DNA from: Stentor coeruleus | Taxonomy: Eukaryota; Ciliophora; Heterotrichea; Heterotrichida; Stentoridae | Assembly: GCA_001970955.1 (NCBI GenBank) | Contig: MPUH01000458.1 | Location: forward strand, 1-53,009 | Length of the DNA stretch: 53,009 bases | Direction: 5' to 3' | Shown here: positions 39,001 to 47,298 of the stretch, in pieces | Position numbering within the stretch: position 1 is the first letter of the stretch | Layout of the letters: each line of letters opens with the position of its first letter | Notes under the pieces: model-generated | Told to the model about the DNA's origin: nothing | The model's database searches: none | The model's input: the letters and a program-made list of their open reading frames with translations, nothing else | Translations under genes and position numbers: made by a program

Positions 39001-40901
39001 CAACATCTGATTTGTTTAATAAATCTGAAAACACATCTTTAAATACAATTTCAAGCATATTCAAATCAGTCACAAGTAAATTAGAAGTAAATATCGACTT
39101 TTATGGTATAGGAGTTTCTATATTCAGCAAATCAAATCATGAACTTTTTTATATATCAATGCAAGGTCTACAAGCTGAATTAAATCTATCAACTAATATT
39201 ATGAGGTTTCAAAAACAAGTAAATATAAAAAGTTATGTTGTTCTTAAGCATTTTCAAATAGATTCTTCAGACTCAAACCCGAATCTTTTCGCTGTGATTA
39301 TGTCGCCGATGAAATTTTCTAAGGAAAATACAAAAGATGATGATGCTGAAGGGAAAACAGATCCAGAAGTTGATTTTCTGATGTTTGGTTTAGACATGTT
39401 TAATATTTCTAAAAAGGATCCTGAAGGGAAATTCATCCCAGCCATGACGAAAATTGAAAGCCTTGAACTTGTCATGCAGAAAATGCAAATAAAACTTAAT
39501 GAAGAGGTTATTTATAAGCTTATGGAACTAAAAGACTACCCAAAAGCTCTGAAAATCAACCCGAAGAACAGAAAACTTTTAGATATGAGCCCATTTAGTA
39601 CAAAATTACCTGTTTTGCATTATGAAAAAGCTTCAGTTTTAACTAAAATTTACTTTCGTTTTGTCAAACTTGGTGTTCTTAGCATATCTGCAACTTTTAA
39701 GCAATACTTATCTAATAGTAAAGAACGTTTGAATAGTAGGTTTGTATTGAATTTACTTAAAAGCTTTGGTGGAGCTTTTGCTAATATAACAGACTCACCT
39801 TTCAATTTTAATGAAATACTTGTCACAGATTCTTTTGAGACAAGACATAATTTTGCTATGCTTTTAGCTAAAAACTATATAAGACAAGGAATTGTTCAAA
39901 TATATAAAGTTTTTGGGTCTATTGATATATTAGGAAATCCATTAGAACTTGTTGGGAAATTAGGTACTGGAGTTTATGAGTTTGTTACTGAACCGGCTAA
40001 AGGGTTACTTGGTGGGCCGAAAAGCTTTGCTAAAGGTCTTGGAAAAGGTGTGAAATCATTAGTTTCTGGGGTTGTTGGTGGGAGCTTTGAGTCGGTGTCA
40101 AAAATATCAGGTGGGCTGTATATTGTCTTGAAAAATGCTACAGGAGATGAAATTGCTCAGAGACCTGCTGATGAAGATAGTATAGGAAAAAATATGCTAT
40201 ACGGGCTTAAAGAAGGTGCGGTAGATGTATATGAAGGGTTCAAAGGTATAGTGACAAAGCCTCTAAAGGGGGCAAAAGACAAAGGGACAAAAGGTTTTTT
40301 CCAAGGCCTTTTATGGGGAGCAGCAGGTTTAGCAACTTCTCCAATCAAACTAGTCCTGAAAGTTAGCAACGTCATAAGTACATCTATATCTTCAACAACT
40401 TTCCTTCTAACAAGACAAAAAATCCAAAAATATGGCCGTGTCAGATACCCAAGACATATTAGAGTCAATAAAATCCTTGAACCCTACAACTCAAAACTTG
40501 CACAAGCCCAAGCTTTCTTATATACTCTTGAAGATTATCGTAAAGAAACACTTATTTATTTCTCTGAAATCCCATTACAAGCAGGAAGAATTATTAAAAA
40601 AGATTTGGCTATTATTTTGTTACTAACACCAATATACTTTTTATATATTTTAGATGGAGAATTATATAAAAGTGTTGAAATTACAGGGATAAGGTATTTA
40701 GAAATGCATTATAAGGATAAGATTTATTATCTTTGTATTGCTACAGATAAGAAAAACTTTATTGTGCCTAGTCAATCATATCCTGCTCTTGCTGGGATTT
40801 ATAATGTTATGGCTTCGATTAATAAGAACTTGAAAACTGATGAAGGCTTTAGGTTTAAAAGGCCAAAGTTTATATATAAAGCCATTAATAGTGATAGGTA
40901 A
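33003..40901 (+). CDS. VPS13: VPS13-family bridge-like lipid transfer protein (2632 aa)
   Basis: Chorein_N domain at 1-110 (VVSKILNKFLGDFVQNLD, then LRKGKIELHDFKLKEDAL and LPFTIVYGIIKNINIKI), the entry of the lipid-conducting groove. A charged coiled insert lies at about 395-500. Long beta-rich repeats of the RBG bridge run to about 1600; the adaptor-binding beta-propeller-like (SHR-BD/VAB) region is inferred at about 1650-2000. A Gly-rich amphipathic region near 2310-2400 (GNPLELVGKLGTGVYEF, GPKSFAKGLGKGVKSLVSG) is the hallmark ATG2-C-like helix, and a C-terminal PH-like segment ends at 2632. Length fits VPS13A/C orthologues minus some insertions. The family moves bulk phospholipid between organelles at contact sites. 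One frame with no consensus intron found; stop TAA. The last codons are repeated downstream by an assembly artefact. Confidence 0.95.
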   Translation: MEKVVSKILNKFLGDFVQNLDSENFDISLRKGKIELHDFKLKEDALHILGLPFTIVYGIIKNINIKIKWTKLNSSPLRISISGVHMLLVPNDPKTWEIDPEMIALSKFKTLKLKQFEAAQVKEITEAESEGGFLKRHILKIVDNIQLELKEVYIRYEHNLQGIEFTFGIFLKELLAQTCDENWDEKFNSDSKFCNKHIKITDFSVFFDHISGADGLDPDAKIDTRKRAGYRKGNTVGLSLPFRKGVSFDGMRNMSDVSRMDFISVKQDVIKDQERKDFFSYMPEMAGLEEDKIGKLENMINEWVFSERFEGIEHNYIIRPLTIDCKATICKDKKDHTYPLIHMDLLINNFKLNVYTGQIRLVTPFLEYFRLYKNFQAGVKNQMKERPLSLADKINYKTLYEQWIEYNTADKKKKAEKVELQMKAIENNSYVEEIIEIRREIINSINSQKMIDFKEKEIMKLSKKLDREKSLKKNQTKEKQEKSEKISKLLSNAKEEKKYWEGKQQDMNYETGETWTILSMVLTIEGWGIEYYNESQKMLETDCKTLSSVVSLANNNISIDFTMSKFDIINYYMASDYYPKIIDMERFEFFFALNPLKIELKSSDMYICLILPTLMKTFFGLKEALVGQNFGASGLIVKEKYSHLVKKGKSFIAQNVTKTGSSNKPLMISINTKAPVIIIPLDTHTKSTFLRLDFGDFRLASKICQENDIIYDNFDIEITNFSLHLVEEWKDLKLAGSNKKIYIIKPIKVALSLSKPRANALEGVEIKTKVDVSNVKFLIKPVTLSFFSNFIVLMKEIIPEKPKDKKKEIHAALISRVTNFLTNKFRAQKNPNPQRIEMNIKKFEMMIEEDEPFVKMEFKDILFEGIISEYKIAKYDIKVKTIRIFDMRKRTIFPKIATNPTLELVQNLRKDSYQMVLNIVRDPWKKLNDICLSMSDLRVYLGKDFLTELLKLGKYLKELKQFLRMIKPLTTNNRQERYYNDNDEYLRLSLHFQSVEIRVPADYSDEFSQMGNFTTTCTMIITRHAIIRSTFSDEKTLISKKNIKNTDELELILTHLMGEIKNSDHEAFSAKHLIQPSRVTIESKIEKDSLENLTINSLTLRIESICIFVGLRDITYLRILASTFSGFKDEIKKFTDEMDKLDEHISDKPKRKIMNLGIDADSIQITLLEDTSNSVASLFSCGMSNFSFQIAKCEPKTSIFGEFIWYVNYYNNILGCWEPLVEDMKLGMKVELDHEKKLVSLKTQDVLNVNFTHQFLVCVGKTLEKSRKTRSSWIEATHKKTKVFKHSDLEYVVYNKLKFPINVWLNIKENSKVHKVQESNTYSFFQHSIARLYTSANKKTKATLIINKIQIPASLAFSFSETKDKNNSVIIDKVSKSVLSGDFAGRSFKFLVNVFSAEGKRMIVFQSATLIGNNCDFDIKCRHSTGSIEIKAKTIVSVPVEWTYTGEVFHIIIDENAYNSNESTEIYVKKLYHVIIKPNRYITDNAEELLLIEISPKFHIVNLLHSGLNILNPDKSPLLLPLHGLIFLDPGKESILPVDPGSLYSFLITSLENSDEQPLSPLKHTASLKAVEKKSTETFTIPNSDVFVGIMGQNGANIRLSPSEKKYTLYKFYDQNYGEFELDLTDYKVANESDAKSILLTVSADYIVINKSRYCLQLENLDVPMNSIRYFSSKNKKFKLRMKDLDTKWSDKFRLNTIGVAGMVKVSMTEAFQKPQHILFGLVISQAPDPLINSSLISFTPRFLIWNLLSLPIFLKQNQIEGKVQDIVTVLPNTEDYKTPLEFNFNDYDKDKNIHISADMINWSGAFSLENIEDFQVKVHSQKTESEKKLNVFKTQWYMPSDKKPFRFIRVLISSSDEATIHIAFLSPKDPDFRIVNKTNEAIMYKQLGVIGDYHEINADSVEYWAWEDHLAKVKKLQLSLLQDSQIYSIEKIKEYQKRKLGPYEVSIEVNDVTRELIIQHPRDKVLEEMLLNEDEKNEYKEVIWKKSLSVPQKKISQNTTSDLFNKSENTSLNTISSIFKSVTSKLEVNIDFYGIGVSIFSKSNHELFYISMQGLQAELNLSTNIMRFQKQVNIKSYVVLKHFQIDSSDSNPNLFAVIMSPMKFSKENTKDDDAEGKTDPEVDFLMFGLDMFNISKKDPEGKFIPAMTKIESLELVMQKMQIKLNEEVIYKLMELKDYPKALKINPKNRKLLDMSPFSTKLPVLHYEKASVLTKIYFRFVKLGVLSISATFKQYLSNSKERLNSRFVLNLLKSFGGAFANITDSPFNFNEILVTDSFETRHNFAMLLAKNYIRQGIVQIYKVFGSIDILGNPLELVGKLGTGVYEFVTEPAKGLLGGPKSFAKGLGKGVKSLVSGVVGGSFESVSKISGGLYIVLKNATGDEIAQRPADEDSIGKNMLYGLKEGAVDVYEGFKGIVTKPLKGAKDKGTKGFFQGLLWGAAGLATSPIKLVLKVSNVISTSISSTTFLLTRQKIQKYGRVRYPRHIRVNKILEPYNSKLAQAQAFLYTLEDYRKETLIYFSEIPLQAGRIIKKDLAIILLLTPIYFLYILDGELYKSVEITGIRYLEMHYKDKIYYLCIATDKKNFIVPSQSYPALAGIYNVMASINKNLKTDEGFRFKRPKFIYKAINSDR

Positions 40902-41096
40902 ATTTTAAATTTATTAAGAAAGGATTTGCCTGGTTGAAAAAAGATGGGAATTTGTTTTGAATCAAAGAAAATGTGCCTTTTGATAGANAAGCCATTAATA
41001 GTGATAGGTAAATTTTAAATTTATTAAGAAAGGATTTGCCTGGTTGAAAAAAAATGGGAATTTGTTTTGAATCAAAGAAAATGTGCCTTTTGATAG
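40879..41096. repeat. Assembly artefact: about 108-bp direct duplication around single N at the VPS13 3' end
   Basis: Copy 1 (40879-40987) and copy 2 (40989 on) flank the N at 40988 with one mismatch (GATGGG/AATGGG). Both contain the last codons and stop of VPS13; only the first belongs to the gene. Confidence 0.93.
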
Positions 41097-41907
41097 TAAA
41101 TAATGAGGTTTGGGATGGGTTTATAGTATTAAGATATGTTTTTTATAGAGAATTTGGATTTTATGATAATAAATATATGGAAATTTGTATTAGAAATAAA
41201 AGTAGGGTTAAGGTTTTATATTGAATATTTTTGAAGTGAGATATTAGAATGAGGATAAGAGGGCTAAATTATGAGTGAATTAGGAATTTTGAATAAGTTG
41301 TGGGTGTTAGGATGGGTTGCTTGAGAATTAAGGATTTTTGAAAAAATTGTATCAGAAAAAGGTCGGGTGTGCTTTTTTTAGATGAAAGTGCGCTTTAAAG
41401 TGAAGAAAAAGATGAGGATTGATGATAGAAAATCTAATTGATACAACTTCCATACCTTGCATTATGGTAAAAATTAAACTGTCTACAAAATTGGTTTATT
41501 TCCAAATTTTATACGCAAAAAATACTTTATTTCATACACAATTGGCGTATTTATCACTATATTCACTATTAAAATATTTTACATAATGCATCTACCTTTA
41601 AAAGTATCCAAATATAAATTGCACCATCCCATAGTCCTTTATTTTTTCATATCTTCATCATCTAAACCAATTATTTTAAAATCCAACCCCATATACTAAT
41701 ATCAAAAAAAAACATATACTTTCTGCATTAAAATTTAAATCCTAATACCTTTTCACATCTCTTTCCTTCTTTTAAACATCTAATTTCCCTATATCCACAT
41801 TTCCCTAATATCCTTAATAAACTTCTCATATAAAAACCTAAAATCAAAAGCTAAAATATATCAAAAATTTCAATTAAAACATTATTACACATTAAATTAC
41901 TTTGCCA
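40902..41907. other. Convergent intergenic region with a sharp composition switch
   Basis: From 41161 to 41340 the + strand contains 2 C. From about 41430 onward it turns C-rich and G-poor up to the stop of the minus-strand phosphatase gene. The switch point near 41430 probably marks where the two 3' flanks meet. No gene seen. Confidence 0.55.
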
Positions 41908-42633
41908 TTAGTTGGAAACAAAGCATTTTCGCTGATAATCTTCAATCATTTTCGGTAAATTGAAAAGTGAGTTCAAAATTGGTCTGACATCTTGAGTTGG
42001 TACAAGTTGTTCAAGAAGATTCCCAACTTTCCAAAGTTCGCTATCATTATTGTCATTAAACCAGCTAAGTATAGGTATTCCATTATCTAAATGGTGGGCA
42101 AAAGCTGTTATTGAGTTGTCAAGAATTATAACATGGCTTAAATCTCTTCCTAACCTTGACAAGTCTTTAACAAAGTGTCCTCCAATTTGTAAACAATCTT
42201 CTCTATAAAGCCGATATTTAAGGATTTTTCTTTGTGGATCGAGCTTGTTTATTACTTGTTCTGCATACTCTTTAGTTGAAGCTGTGTAAATGACAAGTTC
42301 AAAAAAATTCAAAACTTTGTAGAGAAACTCCATAAGCCCAGGTCGGTACTTAACATACAAAGTTCGAATGTTGCTTCCGCTTGTTAAAGTTACAATATCA
42401 TCAGGATTTTCTATAGGTTGAAGACTAGAATGTACTAATGTTTCGTCTAAGTCAAGAACTAAAGTCCTTTTATGTGTACTTCTAGTCAAGGCTGGGAGGA
42501 TTCTTGAAGGTATTTTTAAATTCCCTTGGCTTGAGCTACTGGGATATGGAAATTGGAATATTTCGTTCGGTACGAGGTCCACTGACATTTTATAATATTC
42601 AATAATGTATTGATGGATTAAATTTGTTATCAT
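41908..42633 (-). CDS. CTD-type (FCP1/SCP/NLI-interacting) protein phosphatase (241 aa)
   Basis: HAD-fold phosphatase signature LDLDETLVHS near 60-69, with Asp61 as nucleophile and Asp63 as acid/base. It continues with VKYRPGLMEFLYKV, FFELVIYTASTKEYAEQVI, YRLYREDCLQIGGHFVKDLSRLGRDLSHVII-type block and LDNSITAF, then NGIPILSWFNDNNDSEL. This is the small CTD phosphatase (SCP/CTDSP-Dullard) catalytic domain, which removes phosphate from Ser in the RNA polymerase II tail or in other phosphoproteins. There is no membrane anchor. The start may be Met1 at 42633 or Met16 at 42588 (MSVDLVP), which follows an AT-only stretch and is equally plausible. Stop TAA. Confidence 0.94.
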   Translation of the reverse strand: MITNLIHQYIIEYYKMSVDLVPNEIFQFPYPSSSSQGNLKIPSRILPALTRSTHKRTLVLDLDETLVHSSLQPIENPDDIVTLTSGSNIRTLYVKYRPGLMEFLYKVLNFFELVIYTASTKEYAEQVINKLDPQRKILKYRLYREDCLQIGGHFVKDLSRLGRDLSHVIILDNSITAFAHHLDNGIPILSWFNDNNDSELWKVGNLLEQLVPTQDVRPILNSLFNLPKMIEDYQRKCFVSN

Positions 42634-42960
42634 ACTTTGGCATTTTTTAAATAAACAAAGTAAAGATTGGATTTCGGGAGGAGATATAAGAGTTTAAGCT
42701 TTATTTATGGTTTTTCTATAAGAAAAAACTGGTAACTATAAGTAGAGAGGTTGTTTGAGATGATAGAGTTGGCTTCAGAAATATAAAATTTAAGTTGGGG
42801 ATAAGAAGTAATGAGGATGATGATAGTTAATAATAGTTTGAAGAGAAAAGTAGAGATAGTTTTGATAGAAAAAATATGATTTTAAGTGGGGAAAATTAAA
42901 TTTTAAATTTTCAGATTTTATAATAACAAACCAAATGAGGTATTATGCTTTATAAGGTAT

Positions 42961-43101
42961 AATTATTGATTTTAAAGTGAAAGTATAAATGCTTAATGGT
43001 ATTTTGCTGTATTTTTTATGTTATGACTAANAATTATTGATTTTAAAGTGAAAGTATAAATGCTTAATGGTATTTTGCTGTATTTTTTATGTTATGACTA
43101 A
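42961..43101. repeat. Assembly artefact: 70-bp direct duplication around single N
   Basis: Copies 42961-43030 and 43032-43101 are identical, separated by the N at 43031. Confidence 0.93.
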
Positions 43102-43421
43102 GATATTTATTAACTGAAAATGTTTTTATCAGATTTTTTCAAAAGATAAAAGTAATAATATTAGATTTCGATTCTAAAATCCTCACATCACTTAAAAACA
43201 TTTAATTTATCAAACTAAATCAAGCTTAAACTATCCAAAAATAATTCTGAAATATACTCTNAGATATTTATTAACTGAAAATGTTTTTATCAGATTTTTT
43301 CAAAAGATAAAAGTAATAATATTAGTTTTCGATTCTAAAATCCTCACATCACTTAAAAACATTTAATTTATCAAACTAAATCAAGCTTAAACTATCCAAA
43401 AATAATTCTGAAATATACTCT
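43101..43421. repeat. Assembly artefact: 160-bp direct duplication around single N
   Basis: Copies 43101-43260 and 43262-43421 flank the N at 43261 and differ at one base (TTAGATTT/TTAGTTTT). It directly abuts the previous artefact, so a contig of only about 230 bp was placed between two neighbours that overlap it on both sides. Confidence 0.93.
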
Positions 43422-43619
43422 TATACATACTTTTATCAGCAAAAACCTTTATTTCCTATCGAAAAGCCCTCATAAATATTAAACCTAAACTTAAATCCTT
43501 TATAACCAATCCCTAACCTTAAAAACCTCAATCAAACTTCATAAATTCTTTTCATTCAAATCAAATTATCCTTATCAAAAATCTCAAACATATCTTCTAA
43601 TTTCTCCAAACAATATAAA

Positions 43620-44405
43620 ATGGATTACGATAAATGTACAAACTGGTAATATCTAATCAGTGGCAAAGATGTACCAAGCAATAGTCTAGAACTTCACACA
43701 ATGCATTGCAAAAGAAACTATGTAAAATGCGAATGTGGGGAAGTAATCAACAAGCAATCATTTGATGCGCATATGGCAGAAAAACACACCGCCAAACCTT
43801 GTAAGCATTGTGGCCTAGAACTTCTTCCTGAAGCACTTGCTATTCATGATTGTCCAAGTCTTCCAAAATTATGCCAATTCTGTAATGCAGAGTTCCCTTT
43901 CGATCAGTTTTCAGAGCATCTTTACAGATGTAGCAGTAGGACAGAACAATGCCCAAGATGTTTTAAATATATACAAATCCGTGACTATGATCATCATGTT
44001 GAACAAATAGATTGTTTAGGTGTTAGAAACAAGGAACAAGAACGTATAGAAAAAATTGCCTGTGACGTTTATGAGAATTTTATAGGAGACCCCGCTGAAA
44101 TTGAACAAGAAATATTAAGAAGACTAGCTGAAGCTGAAGATAGAGAATATGCTGAAGAAGTATATAAAAAACTTATTATGGAAAGATCTCCAAGTAGAGA
44201 TTCACATAATGAAGAACCAAGTCCAGTAAAAGTAAATACTGAGCATATAGAACATGAAGACTCAGATCTTAAAGAAGCTATAGAACAAAGTTTAATGCAA
44301 GGACAACCTGAACTACAAAGAGGAGTAAGCGAAAGCTCATGGGGAGTATCTGAAGAAGACCAGCTTATGAACGAAGTTATAATGAAAAGTTTACAAGATC
44401 GATAA
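43620..44405 (+). CDS. TRAF-type zinc-finger protein with C-terminal ubiquitin-interacting motifs; one 15-nt intron (256 aa)
   Basis: Exon 1 (43620-43645) encodes only nine codons; after removing the intron at 43646-43660 it supplies the first zinc ligands (KCTNCGKDVP...). Residues 1-130 are a series of TRAF/XAF1/TRAFD1-like fingers: CTNC..LHTMHC, CECGE..FDAHM, CKHCG..IHDC, CQFCN..SEHLYRC, CPRCF..HHVEQIDC. A helical acidic linker follows. Near 207-222 EDSDLKEAIEQSLMQ fits the ubiquitin-interacting motif, and EEDQLMNEVIMKSLQ at about 240-254 fits it with Val for Ala. A ubiquitin-reading adaptor is inferred. Without the tiny first exon the first finger would be broken, which supports both the intron and this start (ATGG after an AT-only leader). 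Stop TAA. Confidence 0.92.
43646..43660 (+). other. 15-nt spliceosomal intron
   Basis: Reads GTAATATCTAATCAG, nine codons into the gene. It introduces an in-frame TAA; removal completes a CxxC zinc ligand pair (CTNC). Phase 2, T9 and A10 conserved. Confidence 0.95.
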
Positions 44406-44459
44406 GTTTATATATGTTCTTCTATATTTTGCTTATAAGTATTATCTATTAGTTTATCA

Positions 44460-45962
44460 TTAATCTTCAGTGAAATCTGGGAGGTTTATTTGTTGATCTG
44501 CATGATGTGGAGGGATTTGGCTTTCAATATTGATTTTGTCAATTTTAGCAGAGTCAATTTCTATATAAGATTTCCTTAAAGTCCCTTCATTAATTTCTTG
44601 AGACTTTTGTGGGGTTATAGGGATATTTTCATAGTTTTGGAGTTTTAACGTGAGTTCTTGAACTTTTTTCTCAGTTAAATCTTTTTTTTTAATCAAATGG
44701 CTTATGTAATCTTTTTGATCTTGTACTAATTGTATATACCCAAAAGGTCTAACATAGTATTTAATGACTAAACATCCAAGGCTATCAATATAACCTTCTT
44801 CTTCTAAAAGGTCTAAACGGAAAAAACGATTATAACCCCAACATTCTCCTTCTTCAAAATCTGACATGAATTCTCTTGACAAGTCCATATCTGAGTTGTT
44901 ATGATTTATCATTTCGATTTTGTATTCGTATTTTATAGATTCACGACGACCTTTTACAAGCTCTAAAAAAATTGATATATAATTACCCCTGGCAGCACCA
45001 TTACCATTAGGGTATATTTTTAGCCTCCATACTGTTGTATTTACACATAAATGTTCACTGAAAATTATCTCTTTTTCACTTTTGAGCTTTTTGTAATCAT
45101 GGACTATGAAAATCGACCCAATATACTCAGGGGCTAGTTCTGAATAGAACTCTGGCATAAGATTAAGAATTTCAAACTCTTTACAAGGTTTTTCACTAGC
45201 ATCTTTAATCTCTTTTAATAAACTTGCACTGGTTTTTATAACACTGATTTCTGATTCACGGCTGTTTTTATGCTCAACTTTTTCAAGTATCTGTTCTAAA
45301 GATGAAATTTCTTCATAGACCTGCTCTTTTATATCATAAAGTCCTTGCAAGCTTTCTTGTAACTGAAAATCCAACCTTTCTTGCATTGAGTCTAAAGCTA
45401 AACTGAGTTTCCCTTTGTGTTCTAAAGCTTTTTTATCTATAATTTTAATTTTTAAGTCGATTTCAGCTAATGTGTCAGTTAGTTCTTCAATACGATCTTT
45501 TAGTAAAACTAATTCTTTGGTTATTAGGTCGTGATGGACTTGATAAATACTTGAGAGTCTTTCGAAATTGTGTCCTTTATGTGTTGTGGTAAGAATAGCA
45601 CAATCAGCGCATATAGCTTGTGAACATGTAATACAATAATATCCTAGTTCTGTATTATGAATTGAACATTTTTCTATAAAATCAAGATCTTGGTCTTTAG
45701 CTACTTCAAAATATTCGATTAATGGCTTTAGAAATCTGCATTCGACTAGAGCATCTTTTATTAAAGGGATTTTACAAGATGGGCACTTTTGGAGCTTGTG
45801 CAGTTTGGCTTGGATACAGTTTTTGCAGAAAAGTTTGGAACAGTTTGGGCACATTCTATGATCTTTTGGCTTATCTTTGCAGATGAAACAGGAGAGAATT
45901 TCGGTTAGAGGAGGTTCTCTATAGGCAAGTCGTGGGGATTCCGGGTTTTGTGGAGATGCCAT
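44460..45962 (-). CDS. TRIM37: TRIM37 orthologue: RING, B-box, coiled coil and MATH domain (500 aa)
   Basis: RING at 25-63 with eight Cys ligands (CFIC, CPNC, CKNC, CPSC). B-box at 99-131 (CSIH, CITC, CADC, HKGH). Coiled coil about 135-260. MATH/TRAF domain about 285-425, with WRLKIYPNGNGAARGNYIS, YEYKIEMINH and the very distinctive FEEGECWGYNRFFRLD. This domain order and the MATH signature identify TRIM37, the only TRIM with a MATH domain. It is an E3 ubiquitin ligase that in animals limits non-centrosomal centriole assembly and acts on peroxisomes. The length is about half of the human protein because the long disordered C-terminus is missing. Start follows an AT-only leader (AAAATAATGGC); stop TAA, only 54 bp from the stop of the converging TRAF-finger gene. 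Confidence 0.95.
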   Translation of the reverse strand: MASPQNPESPRLAYREPPLTEILSCFICKDKPKDHRMCPNCSKLFCKNCIQAKLHKLQKCPSCKIPLIKDALVECRFLKPLIEYFEVAKDQDLDFIEKCSIHNTELGYYCITCSQAICADCAILTTTHKGHNFERLSSIYQVHHDLITKELVLLKDRIEELTDTLAEIDLKIKIIDKKALEHKGKLSLALDSMQERLDFQLQESLQGLYDIKEQVYEEISSLEQILEKVEHKNSRESEISVIKTSASLLKEIKDASEKPCKEFEILNLMPEFYSELAPEYIGSIFIVHDYKKLKSEKEIIFSEHLCVNTTVWRLKIYPNGNGAARGNYISIFLELVKGRRESIKYEYKIEMINHNNSDMDLSREFMSDFEEGECWGYNRFFRLDLLEEEGYIDSLGCLVIKYYVRPFGYIQLVQDQKDYISHLIKKKDLTEKKVQELTLKLQNYENIPITPQKSQEINEGTLRKSYIEIDSAKIDKINIESQIPPHHADQQINLPDFTED

Positions 45963-47298
45963 TATTTTTATATGTTTATCGAAAAATTAGATTTCAATTT
46001 CAGGGTTGTGATTTTGGAGGATAAGATTGTTAAAGGATGATTAATTAATTTGCAAAGGGTTTAAGGAGTATTAATCTTTATATATAGAATTATAATAGGA
46101 TATCGTTAGGATTAAGGATTCTTGTAGAACCTTGGGTTTGTGTTATTTAATGATATTAAGATTGGAAATATGATAGAATATAAGATTTATGAATTTAGAT
46201 ATAGAGTCTTTTTGGATTATTTAATTTAATACACTTGAAATATTTTTTCATGGAGTTGTTTCAGTGTTTATATAGCAAAAAACTAAAGTAAGAGTGGACG
46301 AAATTATAGTTTCTTGGTATTAAGTTGAAGAAATATGTTTATTCTACCTTTTCAAAATACCAAAATCGCTTTTCAGAAATATTTTTTTACTAGGTTATCG
46401 AACTAAATTTTACAATTAAATAACACATAGCATAACCTAAAATATCAATATTTATAATTATAACTTCAAAAATATCAATTCTCATGCCTGATGAATATGT
46501 TTTTAGGTATGCAATTAGAAGAAAAAAATAAAGGTTGGATTCNTATAACTTCAAAAATATCAATTCTCATGCCTGATGAATATGTTTTTAGGTATGCAAT
46601 TAGAAGAAAAAAATAAAGGTTGGATTCTGAAAATCACGAAATATTTATCGATAAGATTATATAAGAATGTCTGAGCGCTATGATATGCAGGACTAATGAG
46701 ACCACATATTAAACACCCATTTAGTTTCTCTTTCTTATGTTTTTGTCCTAGAAAGAGCCATTTATATTTGACCAAATACGCCTATTATATATTTAGCGCG
46801 TAATTTTAGTAATAAAGATTGTAAAAAGTAAGAAAAGTTTTTGAATGGAAAAAAATCTAATTTTTTTATGAAGTCTAAAATCTTTAGCAAAATAATTTTG
46901 TTTTTGGAAGAAAATTTCCTTAATTTTTTCTTATAATCATAACTCTATCACTGTATCAAAAATAATGAAAACATATCATAATCGTTCAAACATTTTCCTC
47001 ACACACATAAACGTACATTCAAATTCTTAAAACAAACATAACCTAGCAATTAATCTCTTAAAAAATCCTATTTCCACATCAACTCATCATATTAAAGCAT
47101 ATTTCAAAACCTATTCCAATATTATCTTTACCATATGCCAATCTAATTTTCAATATCCTACCGAAAATCATACCCAGCTATACAAACAATATAAAATCCA
47201 ACCTAATCATACATCAAAAATTATCATAAATCCTAAAATTATAATAAAAACTCCATCTAAAAAACCCTTAAAAAAAAAACTCTAATTTATCAATACAA
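45963..47298. other. Intergenic between two minus-strand genes, with one assembly duplication
   Basis: The left part (45963 to about 46250) is C-poor on the + strand and the right part (about 46930-47298) is G-poor, matching 5' and 3' flanks of minus-strand genes. A 71-codon minus frame at 46560-46775 lies across the artefact and has no codon-position bias, so it is not called. Confidence 0.5.
46459..46627. repeat. Assembly artefact: 84-bp direct duplication around single N
   Basis: Copies 46459-46542 and 46544-46627 are identical and separated by the N at 46543. Confidence 0.93.

Larger units (their letters stand above)
42634..43619. promoter_or_regulatory. Divergent intergenic region with two assembly duplications
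   Basis: The left side (42634-42900) is C-poor and the right side (about 43420-43619) is G-poor on the + strand, as expected for two diverging promoters. Two duplicated contig ends (N at 43031 and 43261) inflate it by about 230 bp. No gene seen. Confidence 0.5.

Noticed and set aside
13886-46627. Short direct repeats as transposon target duplications or eliminated-sequence junctions
   Set aside because: Every one is centred on a single N with nothing between the copies, which fits scaffolding joins and not excision or insertion.
46560-46775. 71-codon minus-strand ORF
   Set aside because: It overlaps a duplicated contig end, shows no codon-position bias (G 10/11/9) and has no recognisable motif.
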